Origin: Rhodocyclaceae bacterium
Lineage (GTDB): Bacteria; Pseudomonadota; Gammaproteobacteria; Burkholderiales; Rhodocyclaceae
Length of the DNA: 64,000 bases
Reading direction: 5' to 3'
Assembly: GCA_030681195.1 (NCBI GenBank)
Contig: JAUXXJ010000046.1
Span: 62,001-126,000, forward strand
Position 1 is the stretch's first letter, and every line of letters starts with the position of its first letter. Shown in pieces: positions 28,193 to 42,348 of the stretch. The notes under the pieces were generated by a model. That model was given only the letters and a program-made list of their open reading frames with translations. It had not been told where the DNA came from and searched no databases. The position numbers were made by a program, and so were the translations under genes.

Positions 28193-28877
28193 GACAGAAA
28201 CCGTTTTAAACGTCACAGGATTGGGCAAGACCGTCGCAGGTAGCAATGGGATGGACGGGGGACTGACCATTTTGCACGACATTGTCTTTTCAGTGAATGC
28301 CGGTGATGCTTTGGCAATCGTCGGGGCATCTGGTTCCGGCAAATCGACTCTGCTTGGATTGTTGGCCGGGCTTGATCTGCCGACGGCGGGCAAGGTGGAA
28401 CTGGCGGGCCAGAACCTGAACGACCTTAACGAGGATGAGCGTGCTGCTTTGCGCGGGCGGGTGCTGGGCTTCGTGTTCCAGTCCTTCCACCTGCTGCCGG
28501 CGCTGACGGCGCGTGAGAATGCCATGTTGCCCATGGAGTTGCTGGGGCAAGCGGATGCGCGCCCGATTGCCGAGGCGATGCTGGCGCGCGTAGGGCTGAC
28601 GGATCGGCTCGACCATTATCCCAAGCACCTCTCTGGTGGTGAGCAGCAGCGCGTCGCGCTGGCGCGGGCCTTTGCGGTCAAGCCAAAACTGTTGATGGCC
28701 GATGAGCCTACCGGTAACCTGGATGCCGCCACGGGCCAGCAGATCATTGACCTGATGTTTGAAATGAATGCTGAGCAACAGACCACCTTGATTCTGGTGA
28801 CCCATGATGAATCGCTTGCGCGACGTTGTCAGCGCCAGATTCGCCTTGAGGCCGGGGGTATGGTCAGCGGCGTGTAG
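28191..28877 (+). CDS. ybbA: ABC transporter ATPase YbbA-like, without adjacent permease
   Basis: A 228-residue ATPase of the LolD/MacB class: Walker A VGASGSGKSTLL, signature LSGGEQQRVALARAF, Walker B LLMADEPTGNLD. Divergent pairing with tesA is the same as ybbA-tesA in E. coli. The FtsX-type permease (ybbP) that normally follows is missing; instead the gene ends 14 bases inside the convergent hpnE. Confidence 0.88.
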   Translation: MTETVLNVTGLGKTVAGSNGMDGGLTILHDIVFSVNAGDALAIVGASGSGKSTLLGLLAGLDLPTAGKVELAGQNLNDLNEDERAALRGRVLGFVFQSFHLLPALTARENAMLPMELLGQADARPIAEAMLARVGLTDRLDHYPKHLSGGEQQRVALARAFAVKPKLLMADEPTGNLDAATGQQIIDLMFEMNAEQQTTLILVTHDESLARRCQRQIRLEAGGMVSGV

Positions 28878-30174
28878 AAATCCTGCTGAGGATCGCACGC
28901 GCAGCAATCACGCCGCTCCGCACCGCTCCCTCGATCGTGGCGGGGTAATCGCCGGCGACATAATCGCCGGCCAGCCACACGCTGGGCACAGAGGTAATGG
29001 TGCTGGGGCGAACCAGTCCCGGTGTGCAGGCAAACGTGGCGCGTTTGTCCTCGATCACCCATCTCTGTTGTGGTGCGGGCCAGTTCGGCTGCATGGCCGA
29101 CAGTTCGCGCTGCACGGCTTGGCCGAGTGCTTCATGCGACAAGGCTTGCCATGGCCCCGCACCACTGATCACCACGGCCATCAGGCCGTGCTGGCCCGTC
29201 AGTTGGCCACGGTCGAACACCCACTGGCCATGTTGGCTGGACATGCCCAGCATCGGGAAAGGCAGTCCAATTCCGGCTGGGTATTGGAGATAGACCGTCG
29301 CGATCGGTTGCCAGGAAAAATCCAGCTTGTCGGCAATCTCCGGCAACAGCGCCTTGAGGTGATACGGCGCCACGGCGACGACGCGCTGGTCGAATCCTTC
29401 CAGTTCCGCCAGCGCGCCAACGCGCCTTTCGCGATGGATCTGCCCGCCATGCGTTTCGATGAAGCGCGCGGCTGGTTCGGGGAACAGGGTGCTGAGGTCA
29501 GTGGCCGGAAAGAGCAGGTCAGACGCTGCCCGACCGGCCGCCAGGCTGTCCCGCATCACGTTGAGGAATACCTGGCCGGAAGCTTGTGCCACAGGGGTAT
29601 TCAGCGCCGCCAGGCACAGCGGTTCCCACAGAAAACGGCGCAGTGTCGGTGGTTGATTGGCAATCAGTTGCTTGGCGGTGATGTCGCGTGGCAGGCGGAA
29701 TTGACATTTTTCCAGGGCACGCATGAACCGCAAGGCAGCCAGTTTGTCACGCCAACGCAGGCCTTGAGCCATAAGCAGCGCCGCCGCCAAATGGAACGGG
29801 GCGGGCAGGGCGGGTGCCTGGAGTTTGAACTTGCCGGGGAACTCAAGACGCAGCCTTTCGCGCCTTAGAGCAGCAAGGACTGTCTGGTTTGCCTGCACCT
29901 GCAGGGCGCGTTCGCTGCCGCCCGTGGGCGGTGGCCCGCTGCGGATCGGTCCCGCCCCGACTTTCCACATCAGCCGCAAGGTTTCGCGGTAGGCGCCTAC
30001 CAGCAAGTGCATGCCATTATCGACCGTCATGCCATTGAGTGTGACGGCGCGGGCGCGCCCACCAAGGGTGCGCGAGGCTTCGAAAACCTCGACGTGGCAG
30101 CCGGCATCGGCGAGTTCAACGGCGCAGGCGAGGCCGGCGTAACCGGCACCAACAATCGCTATGCGCTCAGCCAT
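28864..30174 (-). CDS. hpnE: Squalene-forming FAD desaturase/oxidoreductase HpnE
   Basis: A 436-residue flavoprotein with N-terminal FAD site IAIVGAGYAGLACAVELADAGCHVEVFEA and C-terminal VWLAGDYVAGDYPATIEGAVRSG. HpnE with HpnC and HpnD converts farnesyl diphosphate to squalene. The ATG at 30174 gives the fold without an odd N-terminal extension and overlaps the end of hpnD by 16 bases. KVGAGPIRSG near residue 77 only partly matches the 24-bp repeat and is not counted. Confidence 0.9.
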   Translation of the reverse strand: MAERIAIVGAGYAGLACAVELADAGCHVEVFEASRTLGGRARAVTLNGMTVDNGMHLLVGAYRETLRLMWKVGAGPIRSGPPPTGGSERALQVQANQTVLAALRRERLRLEFPGKFKLQAPALPAPFHLAAALLMAQGLRWRDKLAALRFMRALEKCQFRLPRDITAKQLIANQPPTLRRFLWEPLCLAALNTPVAQASGQVFLNVMRDSLAAGRAASDLLFPATDLSTLFPEPAARFIETHGGQIHRERRVGALAELEGFDQRVVAVAPYHLKALLPEIADKLDFSWQPIATVYLQYPAGIGLPFPMLGMSSQHGQWVFDRGQLTGQHGLMAVVISGAGPWQALSHEALGQAVQRELSAMQPNWPAPQQRWVIEDKRATFACTPGLVRPSTITSVPSVWLAGDYVAGDYPATIEGAVRSGVIAARAILSRISTRR

Positions 30175-30992
30175 GTTTTTGCGGCCAGCCACAGTTTCAG
30201 CGGCGGCGTCAGCGAGGTGCGGCGGTCGAGAACGAGGAAATCGTCCTTCTCGATTTCCACCAGCAGACGGCGGTAGATCGCCGCCATAACCAGTCCCGGC
30301 CGCTGCGCCTTGCGATCCATGGCAGGCAGGGCGGCGAAGGCGCGTTCGTAATGTTCCTGAGCGCGGGCGGCTTGAAAGCGCATCAGCTCGACAAACGCCG
30401 TGCTGTGCTTGGACTGCAGGATGTCACGTTCGCTGACACCGAAACGGGCCAGTTCATCCTGCGGCAGGTAGATGCGGCCACGCCGGGCATCTTCGCCGAC
30501 ATCGCGGATGATGTTGGTGAGCTGGAAGGCCAGTCCGAGTGCGTGGGCATATTTGAGCGTCTGGCGATCCTGATAGCCGAAGATCTCGGCGGCCAGCAAG
30601 CCGACGACGCCGGCGGCACGGTGGCAGTAGAGCTGCAGAGCCTTGAAGTCGGCATAGCGCGATTGGTCGAGGTCCATCTGCATGCCGTCAATGATCTCGG
30701 CAAGCTGCTCGACCGGCAGGGAAAAGGTGTGGCGTGCGGTCTTGAGGGCCTGAGTGACCGGATGGCTGGGCGAGCCGGACTCCAGTTGGGCGAGTTCGGT
30801 TCGCCACCAGTCAAGCTTGCTGCGGGCGATGGCCGGGTCATGGCATTCGTCGACGACATCATCGACCTCGCGGCAGAAGGCGTACAGCGCCGTAATCGCC
30901 TGGCGCCGGGTCTGAGGAAGGAAACGGAAACTGCTGGTGAAGCTCGATTTGCTGGCGGCGAGTTTTTCCTGGCAGTAGCTGTCGGGGCTCAT
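30159..30992 (-). CDS. hpnD: Presqualene diphosphate synthase HpnD
   Basis: A 277-residue all-helical prenyl synthase. First Asp-rich motif is FCREVDDVVDECHD, second is LTNIIRDVGEDARRGRIYLP. In the three-enzyme route HpnD makes presqualene diphosphate from two farnesyl diphosphates. The ATG at 30992 overlaps the hpnC stop (ATGA). Confidence 0.93.
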   Translation of the reverse strand: MSPDSYCQEKLAASKSSFTSSFRFLPQTRRQAITALYAFCREVDDVVDECHDPAIARSKLDWWRTELAQLESGSPSHPVTQALKTARHTFSLPVEQLAEIIDGMQMDLDQSRYADFKALQLYCHRAAGVVGLLAAEIFGYQDRQTLKYAHALGLAFQLTNIIRDVGEDARRGRIYLPQDELARFGVSERDILQSKHSTAFVELMRFQAARAQEHYERAFAALPAMDRKAQRPGLVMAAIYRRLLVEIEKDDFLVLDRRTSLTPPLKLWLAAKTWLSA

Positions 30993-31813
30993 AGCGCTTT
31001 CCACAGAATGCGGGGCCAGTCCAGCAGGCCGAGCACGGGGCGATGCTTGAAAACGTCGTAACCCGCAGCCTCGATCTTGTCGAGAATGCGCAGGCCGCCG
31101 GCAACAATGGTGCGGATTTCCAGACCAATGCGGCCGGGCAGATCACGGCCGAGCGGGGCACCCGAGAGCATCAGGGCACGGGCGCGGTCGACCTGGAATT
31201 TCATCAGTTGGCAAAAGTCGGCGCTGGCGAGACGGCACCTGAGGGTTTCCTCGGTGACGCCAAAGTGTGCCATGTCGCCTTGAGGGAGATAGATACGGCC
31301 ATCGGCGTTTTTACCCATGTCGATGCCGATATCCTGCCAATGGTTGATCAGTTGCAGGGCCGAGCAGATGGCGTCGGAGCGCTGGAGGTTTTCCGGTGTG
31401 GCCGCCCCAAACAGATGCAATAACAGACGTCCGACCGGATCGGCCGAGCGCCGGCAGTAGTCCATGAGTTCGGCAAAGTCGGCGTAACGGTCCTTTCTGA
31501 CGTCCTGCGTAAAGGCATCGAGCAGGTCGCGAAACAGTTGCAGCGGCAGGTCAAAGGCGGCGATATGCGGGCGCAGGCGCAGGAAGATCGGGTGGTCGGT
31601 CGGTTCGCTGCGTTCGATGCGGTCGAGTTCGGCCTGATAGGCAGCCAGCAGGCGCAGTCGTTCTTCCGCCGGCAGGTCGCCTTCGTCGGCGAAATCGTCG
31701 GCACTGCGCGCGAAAGCATAGATAGCCTGCACCGCCAGCCGCAGATGCGCCGGCATCAACAGCGAAGCAACGGGGAAGTTCTCGTAATGATCCCGGTATG
31801 AATTGGCATGCAT
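30989..31813 (-). CDS. hpnC: Hydroxysqualene synthase HpnC
   Basis: A 274-residue squalene-synthase-like enzyme converting presqualene diphosphate to hydroxysqualene. It has AFARSADDFADEGD and LQLINHWQDIGIDMGKNADGRIYLPQ. It is the first gene of hpnCDE; squalene made here presumably feeds hopanoid synthesis elsewhere. CRLASADFCQL is encoded by a perfect copy of the 24-bp repeat (31213-31236), located between the second Asp motif and the next helix. Confidence 0.93.
   Translation of the reverse strand: MHANSYRDHYENFPVASLLMPAHLRLAVQAIYAFARSADDFADEGDLPAEERLRLLAAYQAELDRIERSEPTDHPIFLRLRPHIAAFDLPLQLFRDLLDAFTQDVRKDRYADFAELMDYCRRSADPVGRLLLHLFGAATPENLQRSDAICSALQLINHWQDIGIDMGKNADGRIYLPQGDMAHFGVTEETLRCRLASADFCQLMKFQVDRARALMLSGAPLGRDLPGRIGLEIRTIVAGGLRILDKIEAAGYDVFKHRPVLGLLDWPRILWKAL
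31213..31236 (-). repeat. 24-bp dispersed repeat, copy inside hpnC
   Basis: Perfect AAAAGTCGGCGCTGGCGAG + ACGGC on the plus strand; in frame in hpnC as RLASADF. Match extends to the flanking GGC upstream. Confidence 0.9.
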
Positions 31814-31830
31814 GGGGTGCCAGTATAGTG

Positions 31831-31851
31831 GGCGATTCCGTTAGAATCGCC
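31831..31851. promoter_or_regulatory. Inverted repeat in the hpnC/tRNA-Leu divergent spacer
   Basis: GGCGATTC-CGTTA-GAATCGCC, a perfect 8-bp stem in the 65-base divergent spacer. TTAGAAT within it could be the -10 of the tRNA-Leu promoter. Regulatory role is inferred only from location. Confidence 0.45.
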
Positions 31852-31878
31852 CGACAAGAATTGCCAATCAAAAAGGCA

Positions 31879-31963
31879 GCCCAGGTGGCGAAATTGGTAG
31901 ACGCAGCAGATTTAGGTTCTGCCGCCGCAAGGTGTGGGGGTTCGAGTCCCTTCCTGGGCACCA
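31879..31963 (+). tRNA. tRNA-Leu (TAG)
   Basis: An 85-base tRNA with long variable arm, anticodon TAG in CAGATTTAGGTTCTG, T-arm GGGGTTCGAGTCCCT and encoded CCA; very close to E. coli leuW. Confidence 0.96.
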
Positions 31964-32013
31964 GATTAAGGTTGTCGTAGAGCATTACTTCACAAGGGGG
32001 CAAGAGACAGTTT

Positions 32014-36531
<4,518 letters not shown>

Positions 36532-36575
36532 AAATCAGCGAACCGGACAGCCAGGCGGTACGCCCCACCATTCTG

Positions 36576-38201
36576 GTGGTGGATGACACGCCGCAGAACC
36601 TGTCGCTGATGAGCGACCTACTGGAGCCGCATTACAACGTCAAGCTGGCCCCCAGTGGGGCGCGAGCGCTCAAGATCGTCGCGGCAACACCGCTGGATCT
36701 CATCATGCTCGATATCATGATGCCGGAGATGGATGGCTATGAAGTCTGTCGCCAGCTCAAGGAAAACCCGCAGACCCGACATATTCCAGTTATTTTTCTT
36801 ACCGCCATGGATCGTATGGAAGATGAGGAAAAAGGCTTGGTGCTGGGGGCCGTTGACTACGTCACCAAACCGATCAGTCCTTCCATCCTGCTGGCCCGCG
36901 TGCGCAACCAACTTTCCTTGAAGGTCGCCACCGATCAGTTGCAGCTTCAGAATGCCCAACTGGCGGAAGAGAAGAAAAATGCCAACAATCTCCTTCATCG
37001 GGTCAAGGAGATCGCTGACAAGTTGCTGGCCCAGAATCGCCAGATGAAGCAGGAACAGGTGCGTTCGCGTACCTTGTTGCAGATGCTCGGAGAGTCTGTT
37101 CAGGAAGCCGGACAACTGGAGCGTATCTGGGAGAAACTGCGCCAGTTTCCGGCAGATGCAGCCCTGCTCGAAGATCTTTACAGTCTGGCACTCGAATTCG
37201 AGCGCAAGGGTTTGCAGGAGAAGATGCAATCCGTTCTGCGCTATATCGCCGAATGCGATGCAGGTTTTCGCGATGTTGCACAACGTCTTGCCATGGCAGG
37301 CGAAACGCCAGCCGCAGCTGAAGCCCTGCCTGCGGAAATTCAGTCGACTGGCGAACTGCTCACCCTCGGCCGCTATCAGATCCACAAGCCGCTGGGCAAG
37401 GGGGCAATGGGCGTCGTCTACCTTGGTTCCGATCCGGTGATTGGCCGTGTCGTGGCGATCAAGACCCTGTCGCTTACCGAGCAATCGACCGGCGAGGACC
37501 CCGGTGACTTCAAGGAGCGCTTTTTCCGCGAGGCGGAGAGCGCGGGTAGTCTCGCGCACCCCAATATTGTCGCCATCTTTGATGTCGGCGAGGAGCAGGG
37601 GTTGGCCTGGATTGCCATGGAACTGCTCAAGGGCGAGGACTTGGCTGCCTGGTCGCGGCCAGGCAATCTGCTGCCGCGTGATACGGTGCTATCCATTATC
37701 GAGCAGGTGGCCGGTGCGCTTGCGTATGCACACGAAAAAGGCATCGTGCATCGCGATATCAAGCCGGCCAATATCGTTTATCAACCTGAAACCGGTAGCG
37801 TGAAGGTGGCTGATTTCGGCATTGCCAGCATCACCGGATCAACCCGCTCATCCCGCAGTGATGAAGGGCTCTTGCTCGGAACGCCCACCTACATGTCGCC
37901 CGAACAGGTCGCCGGTGCCGTGGTCGATGGTCGTTCAGATCTCTATTCGCTGGGGGTCACGCTCTACCTGATGCTTGCCGGGCGCGCGCCATTCCACGCG
38001 GATTCACTGGAAGCCCTGATGTCGTGCATTCGCGAGATGCCCCCCGAAGATATTCGCCATCACGTTCTCGAATTGCCGGACTGCATCGTGTCAATTCTGG
38101 CTAAGGTGCTGGACAAAAATCCCGCGCAGCGCTATCAGACCGGTGCCGAAATGGCTGCGGCCATCGGCCTGTGTCGGCGCAGCATGAAAGTGTTTGCTTG
38201 A
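36576..38201 (+). CDS. Response regulator fused to eukaryotic-type Ser/Thr kinase
   Basis: Receiver domain (phospho-acceptor Asp in LIMLDIMMPEMDGYE), coiled-coil/helical linker (about 115-245), then a Hanks-type kinase with LGKGAMGVVYLG, VAIKTL, GIVHRDIKPAN and VADFGIAS. The start is doubtful: GTG 36576 is the first standard start codon but cuts the first receiver strand (TILVVDD); the homologous next gene has eleven more residues in front. In-frame sequence continues upstream to 36531 with an AUC at 36534 placed six bases after AAGGGAG, a possible rare start. Hpt-to-REC phosphotransfer from the upstream kinase would switch protein phosphorylation. Confidence 0.85.
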   Translation: MVDDTPQNLSLMSDLLEPHYNVKLAPSGARALKIVAATPLDLIMLDIMMPEMDGYEVCRQLKENPQTRHIPVIFLTAMDRMEDEEKGLVLGAVDYVTKPISPSILLARVRNQLSLKVATDQLQLQNAQLAEEKKNANNLLHRVKEIADKLLAQNRQMKQEQVRSRTLLQMLGESVQEAGQLERIWEKLRQFPADAALLEDLYSLALEFERKGLQEKMQSVLRYIAECDAGFRDVAQRLAMAGETPAAAEALPAEIQSTGELLTLGRYQIHKPLGKGAMGVVYLGSDPVIGRVVAIKTLSLTEQSTGEDPGDFKERFFREAESAGSLAHPNIVAIFDVGEEQGLAWIAMELLKGEDLAAWSRPGNLLPRDTVLSIIEQVAGALAYAHEKGIVHRDIKPANIVYQPETGSVKVADFGIASITGSTRSSRSDEGLLLGTPTYMSPEQVAGAVVDGRSDLYSLGVTLYLMLAGRAPFHADSLEALMSCIREMPPEDIRHHVLELPDCIVSILAKVLDKNPAQRYQTGAEMAAAIGLCRRSMKVFA

Positions 38202-38202
38202 T

Positions 38203-39282
38203 ATGACCATAACTGAAACAACGGCCCACGTCCGTGCCACCATCCTCGTCGTCGACGACACGCCGCAAAATCTGTCCTTGATGAGCGATCTGCTGGAGAG
38301 CCTCTATACCGTCAAGCTTGCACCGAGTGGCGCGCGGGCGCTCAAGATTGCCTCGACCAATCCGCCGGATCTGATCCTGCTCGACATCATGATGCCTGAA
38401 ATAGATGGCTATGAAGTCTGCCGCACCCTCAAGGCCAATCCTGAAACCAGCGACATTCCGGTTATCTTCCTGACCGCCATGCAGGCCATGGAAGATGAGG
38501 AAAGAGGCCTGCAACTCGGCGCCGTCGACTACATCACCAAGCCGATCAGTCCGCCCATTCTGCTGGCGCGCGTGCGCAACCAGTTGGATCTGAAGGCGGC
38601 GGCCGACAAGATGCGCCAGCAGAACCACCTGCTTGAACAGGAGCGCACGAAAGCACGCGAACTCTTGCATAACATCCTGCCGGTCGAGATTGCCGAGGAA
38701 CTCTCCCAGACGGGAAAAGTAAAGCCGGTGCGCAACGAGTCGGTTTCCATCCTGTTTACCGATTTCAGCGGCTTTACCCAGGCTTCGGCCACCATGCCGG
38801 CTGACCGCATGGTCTCCGAGCTGAATGAGATCTTTTCGGCCTTCGATGATATCTGTGCCGAAACCGGGATAGAGAAGATCAAGACCATCGGTGATGCCTT
38901 CATGGCCGTTGCTGGCATCCCCAAGTCGTGTGATGACCATGCCCTGCGAGCCGTTCGCGCCGGGATCAAAATGGCTGACTACATGGCGCAGCGCAACCAG
39001 GAGTCCGCCTTCAAGTGGGGGATTCGTATCGGCATTCACTCCGGTTCGGTGGTCTCCGGTGTGGTCGGTAAGCGCAAATATACCTACGATATATGGGGCG
39101 ATGCCGTGAATACCGCATCCCGCATGGAAAGTTCCGGCGAGGTCGGGCGCGTCAATATCTCGGCCTACACCTATGATTTGATCCGTGCCGAATTTGACTG
39201 CGAATATCGCGGCAAGGTCGAAGCCAAGGGCAAGGGGCCGGTGGATATGTACTTTGTTATAGGTTTAAAACAAGCGGCCTGA
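38203..39282 (+). CDS. Response regulator fused to class III adenylate cyclase
   Basis: A 359-residue protein. The receiver domain (1-130) is nearly the same as that of the preceding gene (shared TPQNLSLMSDLLE, LDIMMPE, DGYEVCR, LGAVDY, TKPISP). The cyclase domain has metal-binding FTDFSGFTQ, adenine-specifying Lys in KIKTIGDAFMAVAG and Asp in YTYDIWGDAVN, so cAMP is the expected product. It begins one base after the previous stop codon and precedes the MSHA pilus ATPase gene by 84 bases. Confidence 0.9.
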   Translation: MTITETTAHVRATILVVDDTPQNLSLMSDLLESLYTVKLAPSGARALKIASTNPPDLILLDIMMPEIDGYEVCRTLKANPETSDIPVIFLTAMQAMEDEERGLQLGAVDYITKPISPPILLARVRNQLDLKAAADKMRQQNHLLEQERTKARELLHNILPVEIAEELSQTGKVKPVRNESVSILFTDFSGFTQASATMPADRMVSELNEIFSAFDDICAETGIEKIKTIGDAFMAVAGIPKSCDDHALRAVRAGIKMADYMAQRNQESAFKWGIRIGIHSGSVVSGVVGKRKYTYDIWGDAVNTASRMESSGEVGRVNISAYTYDLIRAEFDCEYRGKVEAKGKGPVDMYFVIGLKQAA

Positions 39283-39366
39283 ACATCTGGCTTGCCTAGC
39301 AGCTTGTTAGTACGCTAGCATGGCGGGCGATAGCGTAATTCGTGCATTTAATATAGGGAGTTTTCC

Positions 39367-41079
39367 ATGGCAATTGGAAAAACGGAACAACTGGGTACAG
39401 CCCTGATCAAGCATGGTTTTCTCACCCAGCTCAAGCTCAATGAAGCCCTTGAGGAACAGAAGCGTACCGGCCGTATGCTTGGACGTGTGCTGGTTGAAAA
39501 CAACTACATAACCGAAGAACAGATGGCCCGGGTCATCGCAGACCAGCAGGGTTTGCCTTTTGTTGACTTGCGTCGTTTTGAAGTTGATGCCGATGTAGTC
39601 AAGGTGCTGACAGAGGTTCAAGCGCGTCGTTTTAAGGCCTTGATTCTTGAGGATCGCGATGATTCCTACTTGGTGGGATTCGCAGATCCTTCCAATTTGC
39701 GTTCTCAGGATGAGTTGGCCGCATTGGTTGGGCGCCCGATTTACGTGGCGGTGATTACTGGGGATCAGTTCAGCAAGACGGCCGATCGTATCTATCGCAA
39801 GACCGACCAGTTGGATGAGTATGCCAACGAGGCCAAGCGCGAACTCGAAAAAGATAGCAACGTCGTCGATCTCAATCAGCTCAAGTTTTCCATTGATGAT
39901 CTGGATGCGCCGGTCGTCAAGTTCCTGCAGACCATCTTTGACGAGGCCGTACAAATGCGTGCCTCCGATATCCATATCGAGCCTGAAGAGACCAAGTTGG
40001 TGGTGCGTTTCCGTATCGATGGCCAATTACACGAACAGGTGCAGACCGACCTGCGCATTGCGTCGGCGCTGACAGTACGGCTCAAACTAATGGCCGGCCT
40101 GGATATCGCCGAAAAGCGTTTGCCTCAGGATGGCGGTATCTCGATCCGTACGAGCAACAAGCGTATCGATGTGCGTTTGTCCACGATTCCTACCCTGCAT
40201 GGCGAGTCGACCGTCATGCGCTTGCTGGTTCAAAGCCAGGGCATGCGCGATTTGTCCGGGACAGGCATGCCGCCCCATCTCTTCGAAAAATTCAAGAAGA
40301 TGATCAGGTCGCCGCACGGCATTGTGCTGGTAACCGGCCCCACCGGTAGCGGCAAGACCACTACCCTGTATGGCGCTTTGGATATCCTGAATCAGCGCAA
40401 TGTAAAAATTCTGACGGTCGAGGATCCAGTTGAATATCGGCTGCCCGGCATCAATCAGGTCCAGGTCAATGAGAAGATTGACCTGAATTTTGCGCGCATG
40501 CTGCGCTCTTTCCTGCGGCAAGACCCGGACATTATTCTCGTCGGCGAAATTCGCGATCATGAAACGGCTGAAATTGCGGCCCGTGCGGCGATGACCGGTC
40601 ACCTTGTGCTGTCCACCCTGCATACCAACGATGCCGCCAGCACCCCGGGGCGTTTGCTCGACATGGGCATCCCCGGCTTCCTGATTGCCTCGACCCTGCT
40701 GGGAGTCGTTTCACAGCGCCTGGTGCGGGTGATTTGCGAAGATTGCGCAGAAACATACACACCATCGCCGGATGAACTTGCTTGGGCCAGCCATTTCTTT
40801 GGCGCGTCAGAGGTTGCAAAGATCAATTTCAAACATGGCCGAGGCTGTTCGCGCTGCAACAATACGGGCTATATCGGTCGTGTCGGCGTCTTTGAAGTGC
40901 TTGAAATGACCAACAATCTATCGGCCATCATTCACAAGGGAGATCCGGTTGAGTTCGAACTTGCTGCCCGCGATGCTTTGGGTGGCGAATCGCTGGAGCG
41001 CAATGCCTTGAATCTTGTGGCCAATGGCCAGACGACCATCGCCGAGGCGATGAGCGTCGTGGCAGCCGCAGAGTACTGA
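39367..41079 (+). CDS. mshE: MSHA-type pilus extension ATPase MshE
   Basis: A 570-residue GspE/PilB-family ATPase. The N-terminal 100 residues (QLGTALIKHGFLTQLKLNEAL..GRMLGRVLVENNYI) are an MshEN-type domain, a known cyclic-di-GMP receptor. The ATPase core has [13 protein letters not shown], the Asp box, GEIRDHETAEIAARAAMTGHLVLSTLHTNDA and a Cys4 zinc motif (CEDC...CSRC). It powers pilus extension. A GGGAG ribosome-binding site precedes the ATG. Confidence 0.92.
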   Translation: MAIGKTEQLGTALIKHGFLTQLKLNEALEEQKRTGRMLGRVLVENNYITEEQMARVIADQQGLPFVDLRRFEVDADVVKVLTEVQARRFKALILEDRDDSYLVGFADPSNLRSQDELAALVGRPIYVAVITGDQFSKTADRIYRKTDQLDEYANEAKRELEKDSNVVDLNQLKFSIDDLDAPVVKFLQTIFDEAVQMRASDIHIEPEETKLVVRFRIDGQLHEQVQTDLRIASALTVRLKLMAGLDIAEKRLPQDGGISIRTSNKRIDVRLSTIPTLHGESTVMRLLVQSQGMRDLSGTGMPPHLFEKFKKMIRSPHGIVLVTGPTGSGKTTTLYGALDILNQRNVKILTVEDPVEYRLPGINQVQVNEKIDLNFARMLRSFLRQDPDIILVGEIRDHETAEIAARAAMTGHLVLSTLHTNDAASTPGRLLDMGIPGFLIASTLLGVVSQRLVRVICEDCAETYTPSPDELAWASHFFGASEVAKINFKHGRGCSRCNNTGYIGRVGVFEVLEMTNNLSAIIHKGDPVEFELAARDALGGESLERNALNLVANGQTTIAEAMSVVAAAEY

Positions 41080-41104
41080 TACTGATTTTCCGGGACCGGA
41101 AACC

Positions 41105-42337
41105 ATGGAAGTCTTCGACTACAAAGGCCGTACCAAGCGCGGCGAAATTATGACCGGCACCATCGAGTCGCCCAGTCAGGATGCTGTTGCCGAGTGGTTG
41201 CTTACCTCGGGCATTGCACCCATCGCGATTACCCTCCAGCAGAGCGACTCGGGCGATCCTGCCTGGTTGCGCAAGCTCAAGGAGACCGGGACGCTAACCC
41301 TGCGCGATCTGCTGCTCTTTACGCGACAGATGTACACCATGGTCAAAGCCGGTGTACCGCTGATCCAGGCCTTGGCGGGCATCCAGAAATCCACCACGAA
41401 TCCGGTCATGATCAAGATCATGCGTACCGTGCGTGCCGATCTGGAAAAAGGTGTCGTCTTGAGTACAGCGATGTCGCGGCACCCCAAAGTCTTTGATGAA
41501 TACTACGTCAGCATGGTGCGTGTGGGTGAAGATGCGGGGCAACTGGAGGAAATCTTCAAGCGGCTTTTCGATCAGCTCGAATTCGAAAACCACATGAAGA
41601 AAAAGATCAAGAGTGCCCTGCGCTATCCGACCTTTGTTGTGACCGCGATTGCCATTGCCATCGGTATCCTGACGGTTTTCGTCATCCCGGTGTTTGCCAC
41701 ATTCTTTGCCAAGTTTGGCTCCCAACTGCCGCTGATGACCCGAATCCTGCTGGGTACCTCGGAGTTCGCCGTCACCTATTGGTGGATTGTCCTGATGGCC
41801 ATTGCTGGCGCTATTTTTTCCTTCAAACTCTATACGGGTAAAGGTGCAGGGCGTTATCAGTGGGACCGATACAAGCTGCGCTTGCCAATTGCTGGCGGGA
41901 TTTTGCAAAAAGCGACGCTGTCGCGTTTTTGCCGTTCCCTATCAACCGCCAGTCGCAGCGGTGTGCCCTTGGTGCAGGCCTTCACGCTCGTCTCCCGTGT
42001 CGTCGATAACGCTTTCTACGAAGAGCGCATCCTGCAGATGCGCTCGGGGGTTGAACGCGGCGAAAGCATGTTGAGCGTGGCGCAGGCAGCGGGCATCTTT
42101 ACCCCGCTGGAATTACAGATGATTTCAGTCGGCGAAGATACCGGCGATATCGATGGCATGCTCGGTCAGGTTGCAGATATCTATCAGGAGGAAGTCGAGT
42201 ACGAAATAGGCCGCCTCAGCGAAACCATGGAACCCATCCTGATGTCTTTCATGGGGGTATTGGTTCTGATCCTGCTGCTGGGCATCTTCATGCCGATGTG
42301 GCAATTGGGTGCGGCGGTCAAGGGCCAAGTCAAGTAG
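41105..42337 (+). CDS. mshG: Pilus inner-membrane platform protein MshG (GspF/PilC family)
   Basis: A 410-residue protein with two GspF repeats and three hydrophobic helices, e.g. LLLFTRQMYTMVKAGVPLIQAL and RFCRSLSTASRSGVPLVQAF. It anchors the extension ATPase in the inner membrane. It follows mshE after 25 bases. Confidence 0.92.
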   Translation: MEVFDYKGRTKRGEIMTGTIESPSQDAVAEWLLTSGIAPIAITLQQSDSGDPAWLRKLKETGTLTLRDLLLFTRQMYTMVKAGVPLIQALAGIQKSTTNPVMIKIMRTVRADLEKGVVLSTAMSRHPKVFDEYYVSMVRVGEDAGQLEEIFKRLFDQLEFENHMKKKIKSALRYPTFVVTAIAIAIGILTVFVIPVFATFFAKFGSQLPLMTRILLGTSEFAVTYWWIVLMAIAGAIFSFKLYTGKGAGRYQWDRYKLRLPIAGGILQKATLSRFCRSLSTASRSGVPLVQAFTLVSRVVDNAFYEERILQMRSGVERGESMLSVAQAAGIFTPLELQMISVGEDTGDIDGMLGQVADIYQEEVEYEIGRLSETMEPILMSFMGVLVLILLLGIFMPMWQLGAAVKGQVK

Positions 42338-42348
42338 GCCTGCAGGTG

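Noticed and set aside
29948..29966. Partial match of the 24-bp repeat in hpnE (KVGAGPIRSG)
   Set aside because: Two bases are missing in the core and only the 3' half matches; could be chance.
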